Part shown: positions 57,701 to 64,000 of the stretch, piece by piece
Numbering within the stretch: position 1 is the first letter of the stretch
How the letters are laid out: the number at the start of each line of letters is the position of its first letter
From: Alviniconcha marisindica
Taxonomy: Eukaryota > Mollusca > Gastropoda > Provannidae
Length of the DNA: 64,000 bases
NCBI GenBank assembly: GCA_018857735.1
Contig: JABMCL010001960.1
Coordinates: forward strand, 745,001-809,000
Direction: 5' to 3'
The notes under the pieces: model-generated
The model's input: the letters and a program-made list of their open reading frames with translations, nothing else
Databases searched by the model: none
What the model was told of the DNA's origin: nothing
Program-made: the position numbers and the translations under genes

Positions 57701-59646
57701 TGTCTCTCAAAACAAAAGAGAGCGATGTCTTCTTCTGGCTTGTTTTCTCTCCTTCTTTTGTCTACCCATCTTTAGTGTTATTGTTAAAATCAGGTAATTT
57801 CAATTGTTCCTGGTGCTTTCTCTTGTTTTCTGTTATTTAAAAATGATGTAGCTGCAAAATGGTTTAGTTAATTATGTTTATGATCGTTCACAATAAGCAT
57901 AACTTGTTTACTCATATACTGATTATGGTTGTCCATATTTACACAAACGTGAATAGACTTTGTTTAAACCAGTTGTTCCCGATGAAGACATTTTATACTG
58001 AAAGTGTTTTGTACCCATGCCCTTCTTTTTTCTTTTGGTAAGGTATGTTTTGCTTGTTTTTTACCGCTAGAGTTCTTTCTCACTAGCAGTCATTTGCTTT
58101 TTTCCCTGTTTATGGTCGGTTTAGGTTGGTTATAAATTGCATATAAGTTATATAAGCACTGTAAGTACACCACTTCGGTGGATATTCAAAAACGTGCAAT
58201 AAAAAGCTATTAATTCATGTAGAATCACATGTGAGCGCTGTGAGTCTGCTCGAGAGCGGAGAATAGTGCTATATAAAAGCAATCATCATCATCATCATGT
58301 GGAATATACTTGTCTGTGCAAGTGCCTGTATGTGCACGTAGGTGGTTATAACCGTCTCTCTGGACAGGATTCTGTGCTATAAAAATACTTTATTATTATC
58401 ATTATCTAATAAATAGTTTTCATTATTATTATTAGCATTAATCTTCTTTTCTTCAACCTGGATTTTATTTTCACTCACTGCTAAATTCTAAATAACTGTT
58501 ATTCGTCTGCAAACAGGTACTTTAACTCCAAAAAGTCAAAATACAAATAATGCAACAGTACAATTCATAACAGCAAACCAAATAAGAAAGGATCACTGAA
58601 ACTGTCCAAACCTTTCACTTCTCCTATTGGTCTGTGATTCAGGCCAATGATGGGAGCGCGTTTAATGTGGATGGAACAGTCCTCTGTTGGGGGCAGCAGA
58701 TGTGCAGTGCCAACAAACCGTGGTGCTTCTTCTTGTTCATGCACAAAGAAATCCACCTCAAAGCCCTGGAATACATACACAATATCAATGAGACGCCAGG
58801 ACAAAATGTTGGTGCCTGGTAGTGGTACTCTTTTCACTACCATTACCAATCACCCAAACACCATCAGTACTATACTTATTTGAGAGCTATGTTCACAGAA
58901 CCACTTTACTCCTTCCAGTGACCAGCGCTGTTGTCATCCCTAACATATGATCAAGGCCAACAAAGCTGACATGAAAATGTGATGCACTATGGTTCAAGTC
59001 TGAAAGATTTTACCTAAACAGCCTCCATAAAAGAGCCTATGTTTTCACTGTTTTCTGTGAACATCAAACACACAAAAAAGCACTTCGCTGAGATCTATGC
59101 TTTTAACAACTTCACAAAGTTTAAACTTGATCAAATAAAAACTTACAGGGTAACTACAGAAAGCACATTTCCTTAACATTGTAAATTTGTATTGACATTG
59201 AAATATGTCAAGGTCACCAAACGTGGTACAAACGGATAGTGCTCAGGAGACCTTGCTGAAACAGTGTGCAAGACATGTTGACTCAAAAATGCTTTAAATA
59301 ATTTGGTGTTACAGTGAGGAGTGAGTGAGTGAGTGAGTGAGTGAGAGTATGTATGTATGTGTGTGTGTGTGTGTGTGTGTTTACACGAGATCGTATGTGG
59401 CTGTGTGTATGGCTAAACTGGACTCTTTCAAACATCCAGTAATCCAGTTAATTACTTTCATGCATCAGCATCACAAGTTTAGGTAGGCCTATAGCTGGAG
59501 AGGGATCATACAGAAAAGAGGTGACGCTGACTCACCAGATATCTTTGGTTGAAACCCCTGGCCATGAAGACGAGATAGTCATCTTTGTTATACACACAGC
59601 CAGTACTGGGCTGTTGTGATGGCTTCAGCTGATCCTCATTCAGGTT
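31189..59646 (-). CDS. GPCPD1: Glycerophosphocholine phosphodiesterase GPCPD1, 3' two thirds (12 exons)
   Basis: Cytosolic enzyme that hydrolyses glycerophosphocholine to choline and glycerol-3-phosphate. Exons on the minus strand, 5' to 3': 59646-59536, 58765-58612, 56311-56179, 52814-52760, 51565-51470, 50217-50146, 45426-45390, 43898-43777, 41050-40920, 36511-36376, 34227-34067 and 31330-31189. Together they give 1350 bases: 449 codons plus TGA, with phase correct at all eleven junctions. The GDPD domain shows VGHRGMGSS (catalytic His), [16 protein letters not shown] (metal-binding Glu/Asp), VIYHDF (second catalytic His), [39 protein letters not shown] and GIIFDR. These correspond in order to vertebrate GPCPD1 from about residue 230. 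The N-terminal CBM20 domain is not in the window or not recognised. No exon is disrupted, so the gene looks functional. Confidence 0.95.
31646..31675. repeat. Poly-C tract in GPCPD1 intron
   Basis: Near-pure C run on the plus strand (G on the transcribed sense strand of GPCPD1). A poly-G run on the plus strand follows at 31959-31972. Confidence 0.9.
33000..33400 (-). mobile_element. LINE 3' end with CA microsatellite
   Basis: The minus strand encodes an [24 protein letters not shown] RT C-terminus (33.33-33.4 kb). A 3' UTR with CA/GT tracts at 33171-33218 and 33256-33270 follows. The UTR matches 6.69-6.87 kb in opposite orientation. Confidence 0.7.
34067..34227 (-). CDS. GPCPD1: GPCPD1 exon with LVLFVWGED and GIIFDR
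   Basis: Acceptor ttgttgcag, donor gtaatg. It reads [13 protein letters not shown] through [17 protein letters not shown] to VDGIIFD plus two bases of an arginine codon. It matches the vertebrate segment running from GINVHTEDLL to NGLIYDR. Phase 0 to 2. Confidence 0.95.
34340..34812 (+). mobile_element. Retroelement 3' end with GT microsatellite
   Basis: Two related blocks (ttattgaatattttaagttattggtgagccag; tgtattgaatgctttatgtaaatgacgagccag) bracket a GT tract at 34557-34614. The end caataaagttgtattgtgtt then ttgtattgtaaca looks like a polyadenylation signal plus short tandem 3' tail of a non-LTR element. Confidence 0.5.
35257..35326 (+). repeat. 18-bp tandem repeat
   Basis: Four copies of gatgcccacaatcatgtt, nearly exact, in a GPCPD1 intron. 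Confidence 0.95.
35960..35980. repeat. Poly-G tract
   Basis: Run of about 20 G on the plus strand inside a GPCPD1 intron, followed by a GA-rich segment. Confidence 0.9.
36376..36511 (-). CDS. GPCPD1: GPCPD1 exon with [16 protein letters not shown]
   Basis: Acceptor tgctgtacag, donor gtgagt. It completes the methionine of C-I-M and reads [36 protein letters not shown] and GLL. The vertebrate counterpart is MVRQKQNKYPILFLTQG to MSFAQFENLL. Phase 2 to 0. Confidence 0.95.
36590..36960 (-). mobile_element. SINE copy lacking its tRNA head
   Basis: It has the same body as the other copies, read on the minus strand (gtgtacacagaacgtgcacc; tttttataggctacagaatt), from the 3' motif near 36600 to 36960 where the homology stops before the tRNA-like head. 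Confidence 0.8.
37430..37810 (+). repeat. 16-bp minisatellite, array A
   Basis: About 22 units like gaccaccctgatgaga with indels. Related to the array at 39.91-40.24 kb. Confidence 0.9.
37958..38605 (+). repeat. Dispersed repeat, left copy of an inverted pair
   Basis: It matches the reverse complement of 62.57-63.18 kb along its whole length, with indels. Shared landmarks are gggaggcaacttaag, gtgatgttaagacaatacac, atcagccgtagc, atatttataatggtcttgtg and gggagtcccagggac. No coding is recognised. Confidence 0.8.
38640..39014 (+). mobile_element. LINE C-terminal remnant (Tx1/L1-like)
   Basis: The plus strand reads [15 protein letters not shown], then after a frameshift [18 protein letters not shown] and [10 protein letters not shown], ending in a stop at 39012-39014. 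The order P-L-(F/W)-Y-N, then F-x-x-K-Y-x-(L/I)-x-x-x-F-L, is typical of the C-terminus of Tx1-type RT proteins. It adjoins the repeat that ends at about 38.6 kb. Confidence 0.6.
39910..40240 (+). repeat. 16-bp minisatellite, array B
   Basis: About 20 units like gagaccaccctgatga, plus variants with accacccaggtga. Same family as array A 2.1 kb away. Confidence 0.9.
40331..40812 (+). repeat. 50-bp minisatellite, ten copies, exact period
   Basis: GCCCTTAAAACAGGGC recurs at 40331, 40381, 40431 and so on to 40731, with a last copy (gcgctt) at 40781, exactly every 50 bases and without indels. The GCCCT/AGGGC arms can pair. The rest of the unit is ttccactgtggcac and ttttgcttggcttttagtgt. It starts 108 bases downstream of a GPCPD1 splice donor. 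Confidence 0.95.
40920..41050 (-). CDS. GPCPD1: GPCPD1 exon with [12 protein letters not shown]
   Basis: Acceptor tcatattcag, donor gtgagg. It reads [20 protein letters not shown], then [23 protein letters not shown] and two bases of a methionine codon. The match is to vertebrate LSTYFDMNLFLDIILKTVL and FSSFDADIC. Phase 0 to 2. Confidence 0.95.
41737..41758. repeat. Poly-C tract
   Basis: Run of about 22 C on the plus strand inside a GPCPD1 intron. Confidence 0.9.
41790..42430 (+). repeat. Dispersed ~130-bp periodic repeat (TGACCTTGACCTT family)
   Basis: About four diverged units, each starting near a (c/a)TGACCTT(g/a)ACCTT word. Each continues with aatccag/caaacc, then ctggctcatgataa...ccactataca...gttgcaaa and ttcaacag/gttcagcag. 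Similar blocks lie at 52.02-52.64 and 62.23-62.62 kb. Confidence 0.75.
43050..43425 (-). mobile_element. tRNA-derived SINE copy
   Basis: The head is at 43340-43425 (minus strand ctcagtggttagaatgttgg, with a degraded B-box region) and the common body runs down to 43055 (tctgcttgagagtggagaat). Confidence 0.82.
43777..43898 (-). CDS. GPCPD1: GPCPD1 exon with FNIEIKYPQ
   Basis: The acceptor is gctttactag, followed by the last two bases of a glutamate codon, then [40 protein letters not shown] and donor gttagt. An alternative in-frame donor six bases earlier (gttgag after PQL) is possible. The match is to NQPFPSLKMVLESLPEDVGF and NIEIK. Phase 1 to 0. Confidence 0.92.
43910..44007 (+). repeat. CA microsatellite next to a GPCPD1 acceptor
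   Basis: Almost 100 bases of (CA)n starting 10 bases upstream of the 43898 acceptor, so on the transcribed strand a long GT tract precedes the polypyrimidine site. Confidence 0.95.
45390..45426 (-). CDS. GPCPD1: GPCPD1 37-bp microexon
   Basis: The acceptor tgtctgttgttgcag and the donor gtaagg are both strong. It encodes [12 protein letters not shown] plus one base of a glutamate codon. Phase 0 to 1 is exactly what the flanking exons (50146 and 43898) require, and vertebrate GPCPD1 has LTHVTALKSKD at this point. Confidence 0.88.
47690..48843. mobile_element. Nested inverted-repeat element, ~1.15 kb
   Basis: The ends GGGGCYTTAACTATGAATC at 47690 and its reverse complement ending at 48843 share about 22 bases. 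Weaker similarity continues inward (gtaggcc / ggcctacc). The interior holds a plus-strand open frame 48294-48710 of 138 codons with clustered cysteines ([20 protein letters not shown]) that I do not recognise. It may be a MITE-like or degenerate element. Confidence 0.7.
49065..49256 (-). pseudogene. THAP-type zinc finger fragment
   Basis: Starts with [23 protein letters not shown], then HAF, a tryptophan at codon 40, and [10 protein letters not shown], ending in a stop at codon 64. Spacing C5-x4-C10-x38-C49-x2-H52 fits the C2-C-H pattern of THAP domains, with the usual early F-H-x-F and central W. The open frame stops right after the domain region, so any C-terminal part is lost or spliced. 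It lies 0.3 kb inside the right terminus of the 46.4-49.6 kb transposon. Confidence 0.65.
49612..50145 (-). repeat. 62-bp tandem array derived from a GPCPD1 exon end plus splice donor
   Basis: Eight units of 62 bp (67 bp in two) directly follow exon 50217-50146 on the transcribed strand. Each contains cctgcagtctgtgaag|gtaagctcc, i.e. the last 16 exon bases and the 5' splice site, then tgtaggatgtgttctgcttc and agaagtgtcagaca. The outermost copy has gcaagc instead of gtaagc. The two 67-bp units gain an extra gtaagg. Confidence 0.93.
50146..50217 (-). CDS. GPCPD1: GPCPD1 exon with LLEVAVKDL
   Basis: Acceptor tggtgtacag, donor gtaagc. It reads [19 protein letters not shown] and LQSMK, 24 whole codons in phase 0. 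The match is to vertebrate LFEIPVKELTFDQLQLLK. Its last 16 bases and donor are the source of the 62-bp array that follows. Confidence 0.92.
50640..51070 (-). mobile_element. LINE 3' coding remnant
   Basis: The minus strand ends [20 protein letters not shown] and [10 protein letters not shown], a typical RT C-terminal tail. Upstream frames are broken. A 3' UTR probably extends down to about 50.3 kb. Confidence 0.5.
51470..51565 (-). CDS. GPCPD1: GPCPD1 exon with catalytic VEFDV and YHD
   Basis: Acceptor gaatgtttgcag, donor gtgagt. Its 32 codons in phase 0 read [32 protein letters not shown]. The glutamate and aspartate of EFD coordinate the metal in GDPD enzymes, and the histidine of YHD is the second catalytic base. 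Confidence 0.96.
51693..51746 (+). repeat. GT microsatellite
   Basis: About 50 bases of (GT)n. Before it, a 60-bp direct duplication (tacattcctttacaatcacatcaatgatgttt) is seen at 51580 and 51643. Confidence 0.9.
52020..52640 (+). repeat. Dispersed ~130-bp periodic repeat, second block
   Basis: Diverged units with accatgaccttaaa, gtgaccttaacaaagag, ggctcatgataatg and accataccaagtttggttgc. Same family as 41.79-42.43 kb. Confidence 0.7.
52760..52814 (-). CDS. GPCPD1: GPCPD1 55-bp exon with ENT motif
   Basis: Acceptor atggttttag, donor gtaagt. One base completes the arginine of SSYKR, then [18 protein letters not shown]. The ENT motif after the catalytic HRG is conserved in GDPD enzymes (vertebrate AKVQENTIASLRNAASH). 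Phase 2 to 0. Confidence 0.94.
53130..53360 (+). repeat. 39-bp minisatellite
   Basis: Six copies of a unit made of ggcataaccaatgcagctgc and agccaatgcagttgagtaa. The 13-residue periodic minus-strand frame ([13 protein letters not shown]) is a repeat product. Confidence 0.93.
53915..54300. mobile_element. MITE-like element, interrupted copy
   Basis: The left end cacaagggagttaattaaca, then aatacataacacaagtacaac and aaagacctgagttgcctac, matches the MITE at 29.39 kb. The interior catgtgtgtaaatacaaggt and acataaactccaccag reappear at 54.235 kb after a 230-bp intervening segment. Confidence 0.6.
55005..55200 (-). mobile_element. Short fragment of the RNase H LINE
   Basis: It aligns with 61.09-61.25 kb (tgctggccatttgtgacagtgcc; ttggatacctttcccactca) and, reversed, with 14.03-14.13 kb. 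It covers the linker between RT and RNase H. Confidence 0.75.
56179..56311 (-). CDS. GPCPD1: GPCPD1 exon with catalytic VGHRGMGSS
   Basis: The acceptor is cag within tgtgtgcag, at the end of a short CA tract; the donor is gtatgc. It reads [14 protein letters not shown], then [20 protein letters not shown] and SYK. HRG holds the first catalytic histidine and the metal-site arginine neighbourhood of GDPD enzymes. Phase 1 to 2. Confidence 0.95.
58145..58290 (+). mobile_element. SINE 3' fragment with (ATC)n tail
   Basis: It contains caccacttcggtggatattc, gagtctgctcgagagcggag and tatataaaagc, ending in (ATC)n. This is the same 3' end as the SINE at 11.7-11.9 kb. Confidence 0.8.
58612..58765 (-). 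CDS. GPCPD1: GPCPD1 exon before the GDPD domain
   Basis: Acceptor gtatgtattccag, donor gtttgg. It reads [20 protein letters not shown], then [26 protein letters not shown] and one further base. The match is to vertebrate ELIFDFFEE...HVGTACLL and LPIMSRNSRKTIGKVRV. Phase 0 to 1. Confidence 0.92.
59323..59381 (+). repeat. GAGT and GT tracts
   Basis: Six gagt units followed by a short (GT)n tract. Confidence 0.85.
59536..59646 (-). CDS. GPCPD1: GPCPD1 exon, most upstream one recognised
   Basis: Acceptor tgtgtgtcag, donor gtgagt. Its 37 codons in phase 0 read [37 protein letters not shown]. Vertebrate GPCPD1 has CGYGLQPDRW...MEPDNLELIFDF here, so identity is moderate. It is accepted because phase, splice sites and direct continuity with GFEVDFF all agree. 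Confidence 0.82.
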
Positions 59647-60089
59647 CTGACACACAAACACTACTTTATTCAAAATCTGTCACTCACTCTCTCAACAGGA
59701 AGAATACCAAATCAGGGATTCATATGCACACTTATCACCATATAATTAATCTATAAAGTAGCGTTCAGTAATGCAATAAATATAAAAACATATATAATTC
59801 ATGAATAATTCATGTATATATAAATATACACACATACATATATATCAAGAGATATTGAATGCACACTTACAAGAGGAAAGAACAAGATCTATCTGCACCA
59901 GAGAGTAATACACTCTTTTAGATGACTAGATCTACTACATTGTGTGCTTTTACAGCTAATGGGTAAATGATACCCCTTAAAAGCTGTTTGCACACTAAAA
60001 TTCAAAACAAAAAAGAAGAAAACTATTCCCTTGGGCAGCAAATCATTCAATTCTTTACATTAGGTGCAAACAATCCTATGGGAAGGCCC

Positions 60090-61740
60090 TGAAAACTGGA
60101 GTATATCACTATAGAATGTCCTTGGCTTTGTGCCCACAACTAGTGTCTCGAGCTCCTCAACATTTCATATATTCCAAGACAAAAGCCACTTGTGATGGCT
60201 GCATTGCCCACTAGACTATCTGCCCAGTCAGTTCCCTTCACTCTGGCATGTCCAGGGCAGTACATCCACAGGAATTTTTGACAGTGGGTGTGGTCCATTG
60301 ACACATGCCAGTCTGGGCTTCTCATTCCACTTTTCAATTTTTGTAGCAAGCTGATTAAATCAGCACAGATAGCATATGTGGTCTGACTGTCACCTCTTGA
60401 GGCAATCCAGTGGAGGGTGACTGCTTCCACCTGCATTGTCAAGCTGCAGGTTTTGAGACTGTATTGGGTGGTTCAGTGAAGCTGGTTTGCACGAGTGAAT
60501 GCCCTTTGTAATCTTTTGCACAAGAAGTTGCGAGAGGTCACAGCATCACTTCCAGGCCGATTTCTGAGTAGGCATTGCTTCACACTGTGTATAACAATGG
60601 AAGTTGAACCTAGAATTGCAAAGCAGTACAAATGCCACCACTGTTGCAGTTGCAAAAATGACCACGGAAAGGGGATGGAGGGTGGAAAAAAGTGTTTTTG
60701 CATTGTTTTTGGGCTGACCAGAAGATCGCAAGTTCGTGGAAAAAATGCGTTTTGGGGCATCCTATAGCACGAGCAACAAGTTATTGCTTGTTGCCAGACA
60801 CATTCTGACTACGGGCCTCCAAAAATGTCTTTAAAGTTGGCAGTGTAAAATTCACAAATTCACTGTCGCCACCTTCCATTGTGAAGAAAGTACGCACCAG
60901 AAGTAAAAGCAGCCAGAGGACTTAAGCAATGCCGGGCAAAAGTCAAGGGAGTTAACAACCCCGCCTGAACCGCCCAACAGGTTGCTCTGTCTTCATGGAT
61001 GGTGGATGCACCTTCCTTGGCAGTTGCATCCCACCATGACTGTCTTTGGTGACTGAGTCATCAGTGTACACCATGAAATCTTGGGATTTGCTGTTTTCTT
61101 GAATGAGCTTAATCTCTGACTCCATTTTGCCTGCTGGCCATTCTCGACAGTGCTTTCCCCAAGTTTTTGGCACGAGTGTCTCACAGAGATGTTGAAACCA
61201 GTTTTGGTACCTTTCCCACTCCTTGTTTTGCTCAATTTCTGTCAGGTGGCACTCTTGCAATACTGAGTCCTCTGCTTGACCCATCCAAGACTTGCCACAT
61301 CCAAGTCTGCATCCCTTTGTGTCTTTCATGGTGTGGGTTATGAGGATTTTCTACAGCATTGAAGAATGCTTTGACCTGCTGTTTGGTTTGCATTGGTGGA
61401 AGGTCTAGCAAAAGTAGCATGAACCTTATGGTCTCAGTTGATGTGTCCTTGGTTGTTCCCAGTACGACTCTCATTGCCCTGCTCTGTACTCTGGCACTGC
61501 CACTATTTTTAGGCTTAGTCTGTAGTCAATGACACTGAGCACCACACTTTGATACAGTAGGAAGAGATGGCATTGTTCAACACCCTTTGCATCCATAGCC
61601 TTCAGGACTGACAGGCATTTCTTGCACCTCAGTGATGTTGTTTCCACACATTTTCTGTAGGTTGGCATTCTGTCAAAGGGGATCCCAGGCATCTCAGATG
61701 ACTTCTTTGTTCAACTATAGCTCCATCAAATGTAATGCTG
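60090..61740 (-). mobile_element. LINE fragment with RT thumb and RNase H, interrupted
   Basis: The minus strand reads RT thumb sequence (CKKCLSVLKAMDAKGVEQCH, YQSVVLSVIDY, RVVLGTTKDTSTETIRFML), the linker, VYTDDSVTKDS, and, after a 510-bp insertion, LTMQVEAVTLHWIASRGDSQ, DLISLLQKL and WMYCPGHARVKGTDWADSL. Several acidic or glycine positions of the RNase H are changed (TDGS to TDDS, DRAD to DWAD), so it is dead. It is the longest of four copies. Confidence 0.85.
60466..60975. mobile_element. 510-bp inverted-repeat insertion in the RNase H LINE
   Basis: It starts gggtggttcag and ends ctgaaccgccc, 11-bp inverted termini with one mismatch. The LINE reading resumes exactly outside these points (between the IHHP-like and SLTM codons). 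It contains a plus-strand frame of 90 codons with a C-H-H-C-C-S-C cluster that I do not recognise. Confidence 0.65.
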
Positions 61741-61949
61741 GCATTGCTTTGCCTGCTGCTCTACCACAGTAGCATGTAAAAAAATGTTTCTTCCCCCCAC
61801 CCCCACCCTATTCCAAAGATTGCAAATATCTGTTCCAAAAAACTCTGGGATTGAAAAAAGACAAATTTTCCAAGAAGAGACAGCAGAAAGAAAGAGAACA
61901 AAGTGCAGTGACAGAACAATCTTTCTGGTAAAGGGTTGGTGGCACATAC

Positions 61950-61995
61950 AGCCTCTCAGCGTGAACTCGTACTTCTACATGAAGAAGCTGGTTTC
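61950..61995 (-). CDS. Possible further GPCPD1 exon (weak)
   Basis: The strong acceptor tcttgttctgtgtag and donor gtatgt bound 46 bases reading NQLLHVEVRVHAERL in the only open frame. This vaguely resembles CQTEIRLRLHYSEKPP of vertebrate GPCPD1. It ends in phase 2 while exon 59646 starts in phase 0, so at least one more exon would be needed. Confidence 0.2.
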
Positions 61996-62229
61996 CTACA
62001 CAGAACAAGAACCTGACTGTTCCAAGGGTTGGGAAAATGAAATTACCCAATGCCCCTGTGCCCAGTATAGTTTCACTGTCAGGCAACTAAAACTCACTTT
62101 CTGAGTTGGCCTTGGGCAAGCAACATGCTAGCAGTATATGTTTAGGGAGGCACTGGGCCTGGGTGGGTGTTCCTGCACTGATGATGTGCCCTTCTACTGG
62201 CATATTTGTTCAGTCTTTGATCTGAATGA

Positions 62230-62620
62230 GAATAACTTAAAGGATTAACATTAAATGATGTACTAACACCACATCAGTTCTTCTTCCCACTCTAAAATTT
62301 TGCTTAGAATTTACATGCAGTCATTTACCTTGACAGGAATCAAAACTTTCCCACAACACTTTGGTTCATGATGAAGCACAATCAGAACAAGTTTGCTTGC
62401 AAAAAAAGTCCACTAGTTCACAAAGTATGGGAGAAACTGGTCTTTTGAGGAGTTGTGTTCTCACTGTGACAATGACTTTGATGACAGAAACGTCAGTTTA
62501 TTTTGTAATGTCAACAACATTCATAATGATACACCATGACCATCATATGGTTACTAAAGTCAATTCAGATGGTATTGGCCAGACAAACAGGGCTCCCATT
62601 AGCGAGTATTTTAAGGAGGT
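62230..62620 (+). repeat. Dispersed ~130-bp periodic repeat, third block
   Basis: Units with taccttgacaggaatc, tggttcatgatgaagcac and atgatacaccatgaccat. It has diverged from the blocks at 41.8 and 52.0 kb. Confidence 0.6.
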
Positions 62621-63180
62621 CCCTGGGACTCCCTACTACAATTTTTAGAGGGTCCCCAGGCAGTTTTAAAGGGTCAAGTCTAATACGAAACAGAAGCTGT
62701 GCAGAAGTATTCTGCTTTGCATATGATGCCCTTTGTGCATATGATACACTTTCAGGTATGCTGGTTCATCATAGCAGTAACCGGGTTTATTGAAAGGCCT
62801 TCCCTCTAGTTCTTCATGTCAGTAGTACTGTCTGGTGCATGGCAGCACTGCCAACTCTGTAGATGTGTTTTAGTAGCATCCATCAGTCAGTATGAAAAGG
62901 ATTTTTAAGTAGCAGGGTAAGAAAGAAAAATGTGTGGCATTTTCAAACACAAGACCATTATAAATATTTGTCTGAAAGTGAAACAAGTTAGAGTAACGCT
63001 CTGAATCTGTGAAACAGATCGAAACCAAACGGAGAATGATGGGAAAAAGCCCTCATCTTTGCAAACTGCAAACGGAGAGCAGGGTACGACAAATTGCCAA
63101 GGCTGATTCTGTAATTAAAGGTGTGTATTGTCTTAACATCACTCATAATGTAAGTTGCCTCCCTTGTTTAAGTGTGCCAT
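62575..63180 (-). repeat. Dispersed repeat, right copy of an inverted pair
   Basis: It is the reverse complement of 37.96-38.60 kb with indels. It lies upstream of the recognised GPCPD1 exons, whereas the left copy is in an intron between exons 40920 and 36511. Confidence 0.8.
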
Positions 63181-64000
63181 TTTGAACAAATTTAGTGTAG
63201 AAACTCCACTGACCTTTTTTTGACAGCTGAAAATTCACAACAAATTATTGTCATGTTTGCAGCCTTCACATTGACAGCATGTACACAGATCTCTATATAA
63301 TCCTCAGTTTCTTTGCATGATTGTTTTATCTTAAACTTTTTAGAAGCAGAAGACCAAAAGGTTTCACAATGTAGGGCATATAAAGCACTCACATGCTTTG
63401 TTTGATATGTTGGTGTTAGGTGTGCTGGTGTATTTGTGTCTGAGCACTGATGTTGAAATAACCTGGGAGAATGACTGTGTTCTTGTCAGTAACAAAGGCA
63501 GAGTAAGGTAGTTGGTTTTGAGACAGAAGATGTGGTAGAATAGTTCGCATGACCGATTTCTGTCAGTCCTGTTCTCAACAGGAGGTCTGGACTTTAAAGA
63601 AAACCCCATAAACCAGGTGAAACCTTCTAGTGAGCAGCTAGTACCTAAAGGACGCACATGGGAGCCCTGACAAAGCTGTGTAAGACCAACAGATAGAGAG
63701 AGATGGACAGAGTGATTCCAGTTCCAATCCATCCCTCTCTCAACATCATATGAAGAAAACTGTCCCAGGAAGAGGTTAGAAAAGGTTTGCTTTTTATATT
63801 TTCACTCATTTGCAATTTCCGAGTTTCTTTTTACAGCATTCTTCAAGTTTGACAGCACACCAGCGGGAAACCTGATTCAGTAGGAAAAATCTAGTGATGT
63901 ATGTTTAGGTTTCAGTCTGAAGAAGGATGTTTCCCTTGGTAAAGACAGTTTAATTGTTCTACTTTCTCATCATAGATGTCCAAGCCCTGATCTTGTGCAG
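63180..64000. other. Right edge, no gene recognised
   Basis: Expected to be GPCPD1 intron or 5' exons. The last 38 bases read AQDQGLDIYDEK on the minus strand before a gt, loosely like the CBM20-linker region, but this is too short to call. Confidence 0.4.

Noticed and set aside
63963..64000. GPCPD1 exon at the right edge (AQDQGLDIYDEK)
   Set aside because: Too short, with a weak donor (gtagaa) and a phase that does not fit the candidate at 61995. Resemblance to the CBM20 linker is slight.

Overview
The window is eukaryotic: genes are split by GT-AG introns with consistent reading phase, and microsatellites, minisatellites and transposon relics are dense. Exon sequences fit an invertebrate. 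The repeats (tRNA-headed SINEs, RNase H-bearing LINE fragments, ATGACCTTGACCTT repeats, long CA, GT and poly-C tracts) suggest a lophotrochozoan, probably a gastropod mollusc. The species call is inference.

Two protein genes are supported, and they converge. At the left edge (92-7645, + strand) lie the last seven exons of a sodium/solute cotransporter of the SLC5A (SGLT) family, 370 codons to the natural stop. From 59646 down to 31189 (- strand) lie twelve exons, 449 codons to the natural stop, of a GPCPD1 orthologue (glycerophosphocholine phosphodiesterase). They include the whole GDPD catalytic domain and a 37-bp microexon. The 5' part of GPCPD1, with its starch-binding CBM20 domain, lies beyond the right edge or in exons I could not recognise. 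All 17 spliced junctions were checked by phase and agree.

Between the genes, 7.65-31.19 kb holds no recognisable host gene. It contains a perfect 33-bp hairpin just after the SLC5A stop; a LINE with reverse transcriptase (10.1-13.0 kb) hit by a SINE that was itself hit by a 506-bp insert, both insertions with target-site duplications; an RNase H LINE fragment (13.8-14.8 kb); a 39-bp minisatellite (16.0-16.35 kb); and two related 30-bp minisatellites (17.9-19.3 and 20.8-21.9 kb) around two copies of a LINE 3' end.

The GPCPD1 introns carry the most unusual structures. A tandem array of eight 62-bp units copies the end of a GPCPD1 exon with its 5' splice site (49.6-50.15 kb). A DNA transposon relic with 27-bp inverted termini and a THAP-type zinc finger contains a second inverted-repeat element (46.4-49.6 kb). 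There is also a ten-copy array of exactly 50-bp period (40.3-40.8 kb), and an inverted pair of about 0.6-kb repeats 24 kb apart. The two genes have no evident functional link. One moves sugar or polyol with sodium; the other makes choline and glycerol-3-phosphate from glycerophosphocholine.
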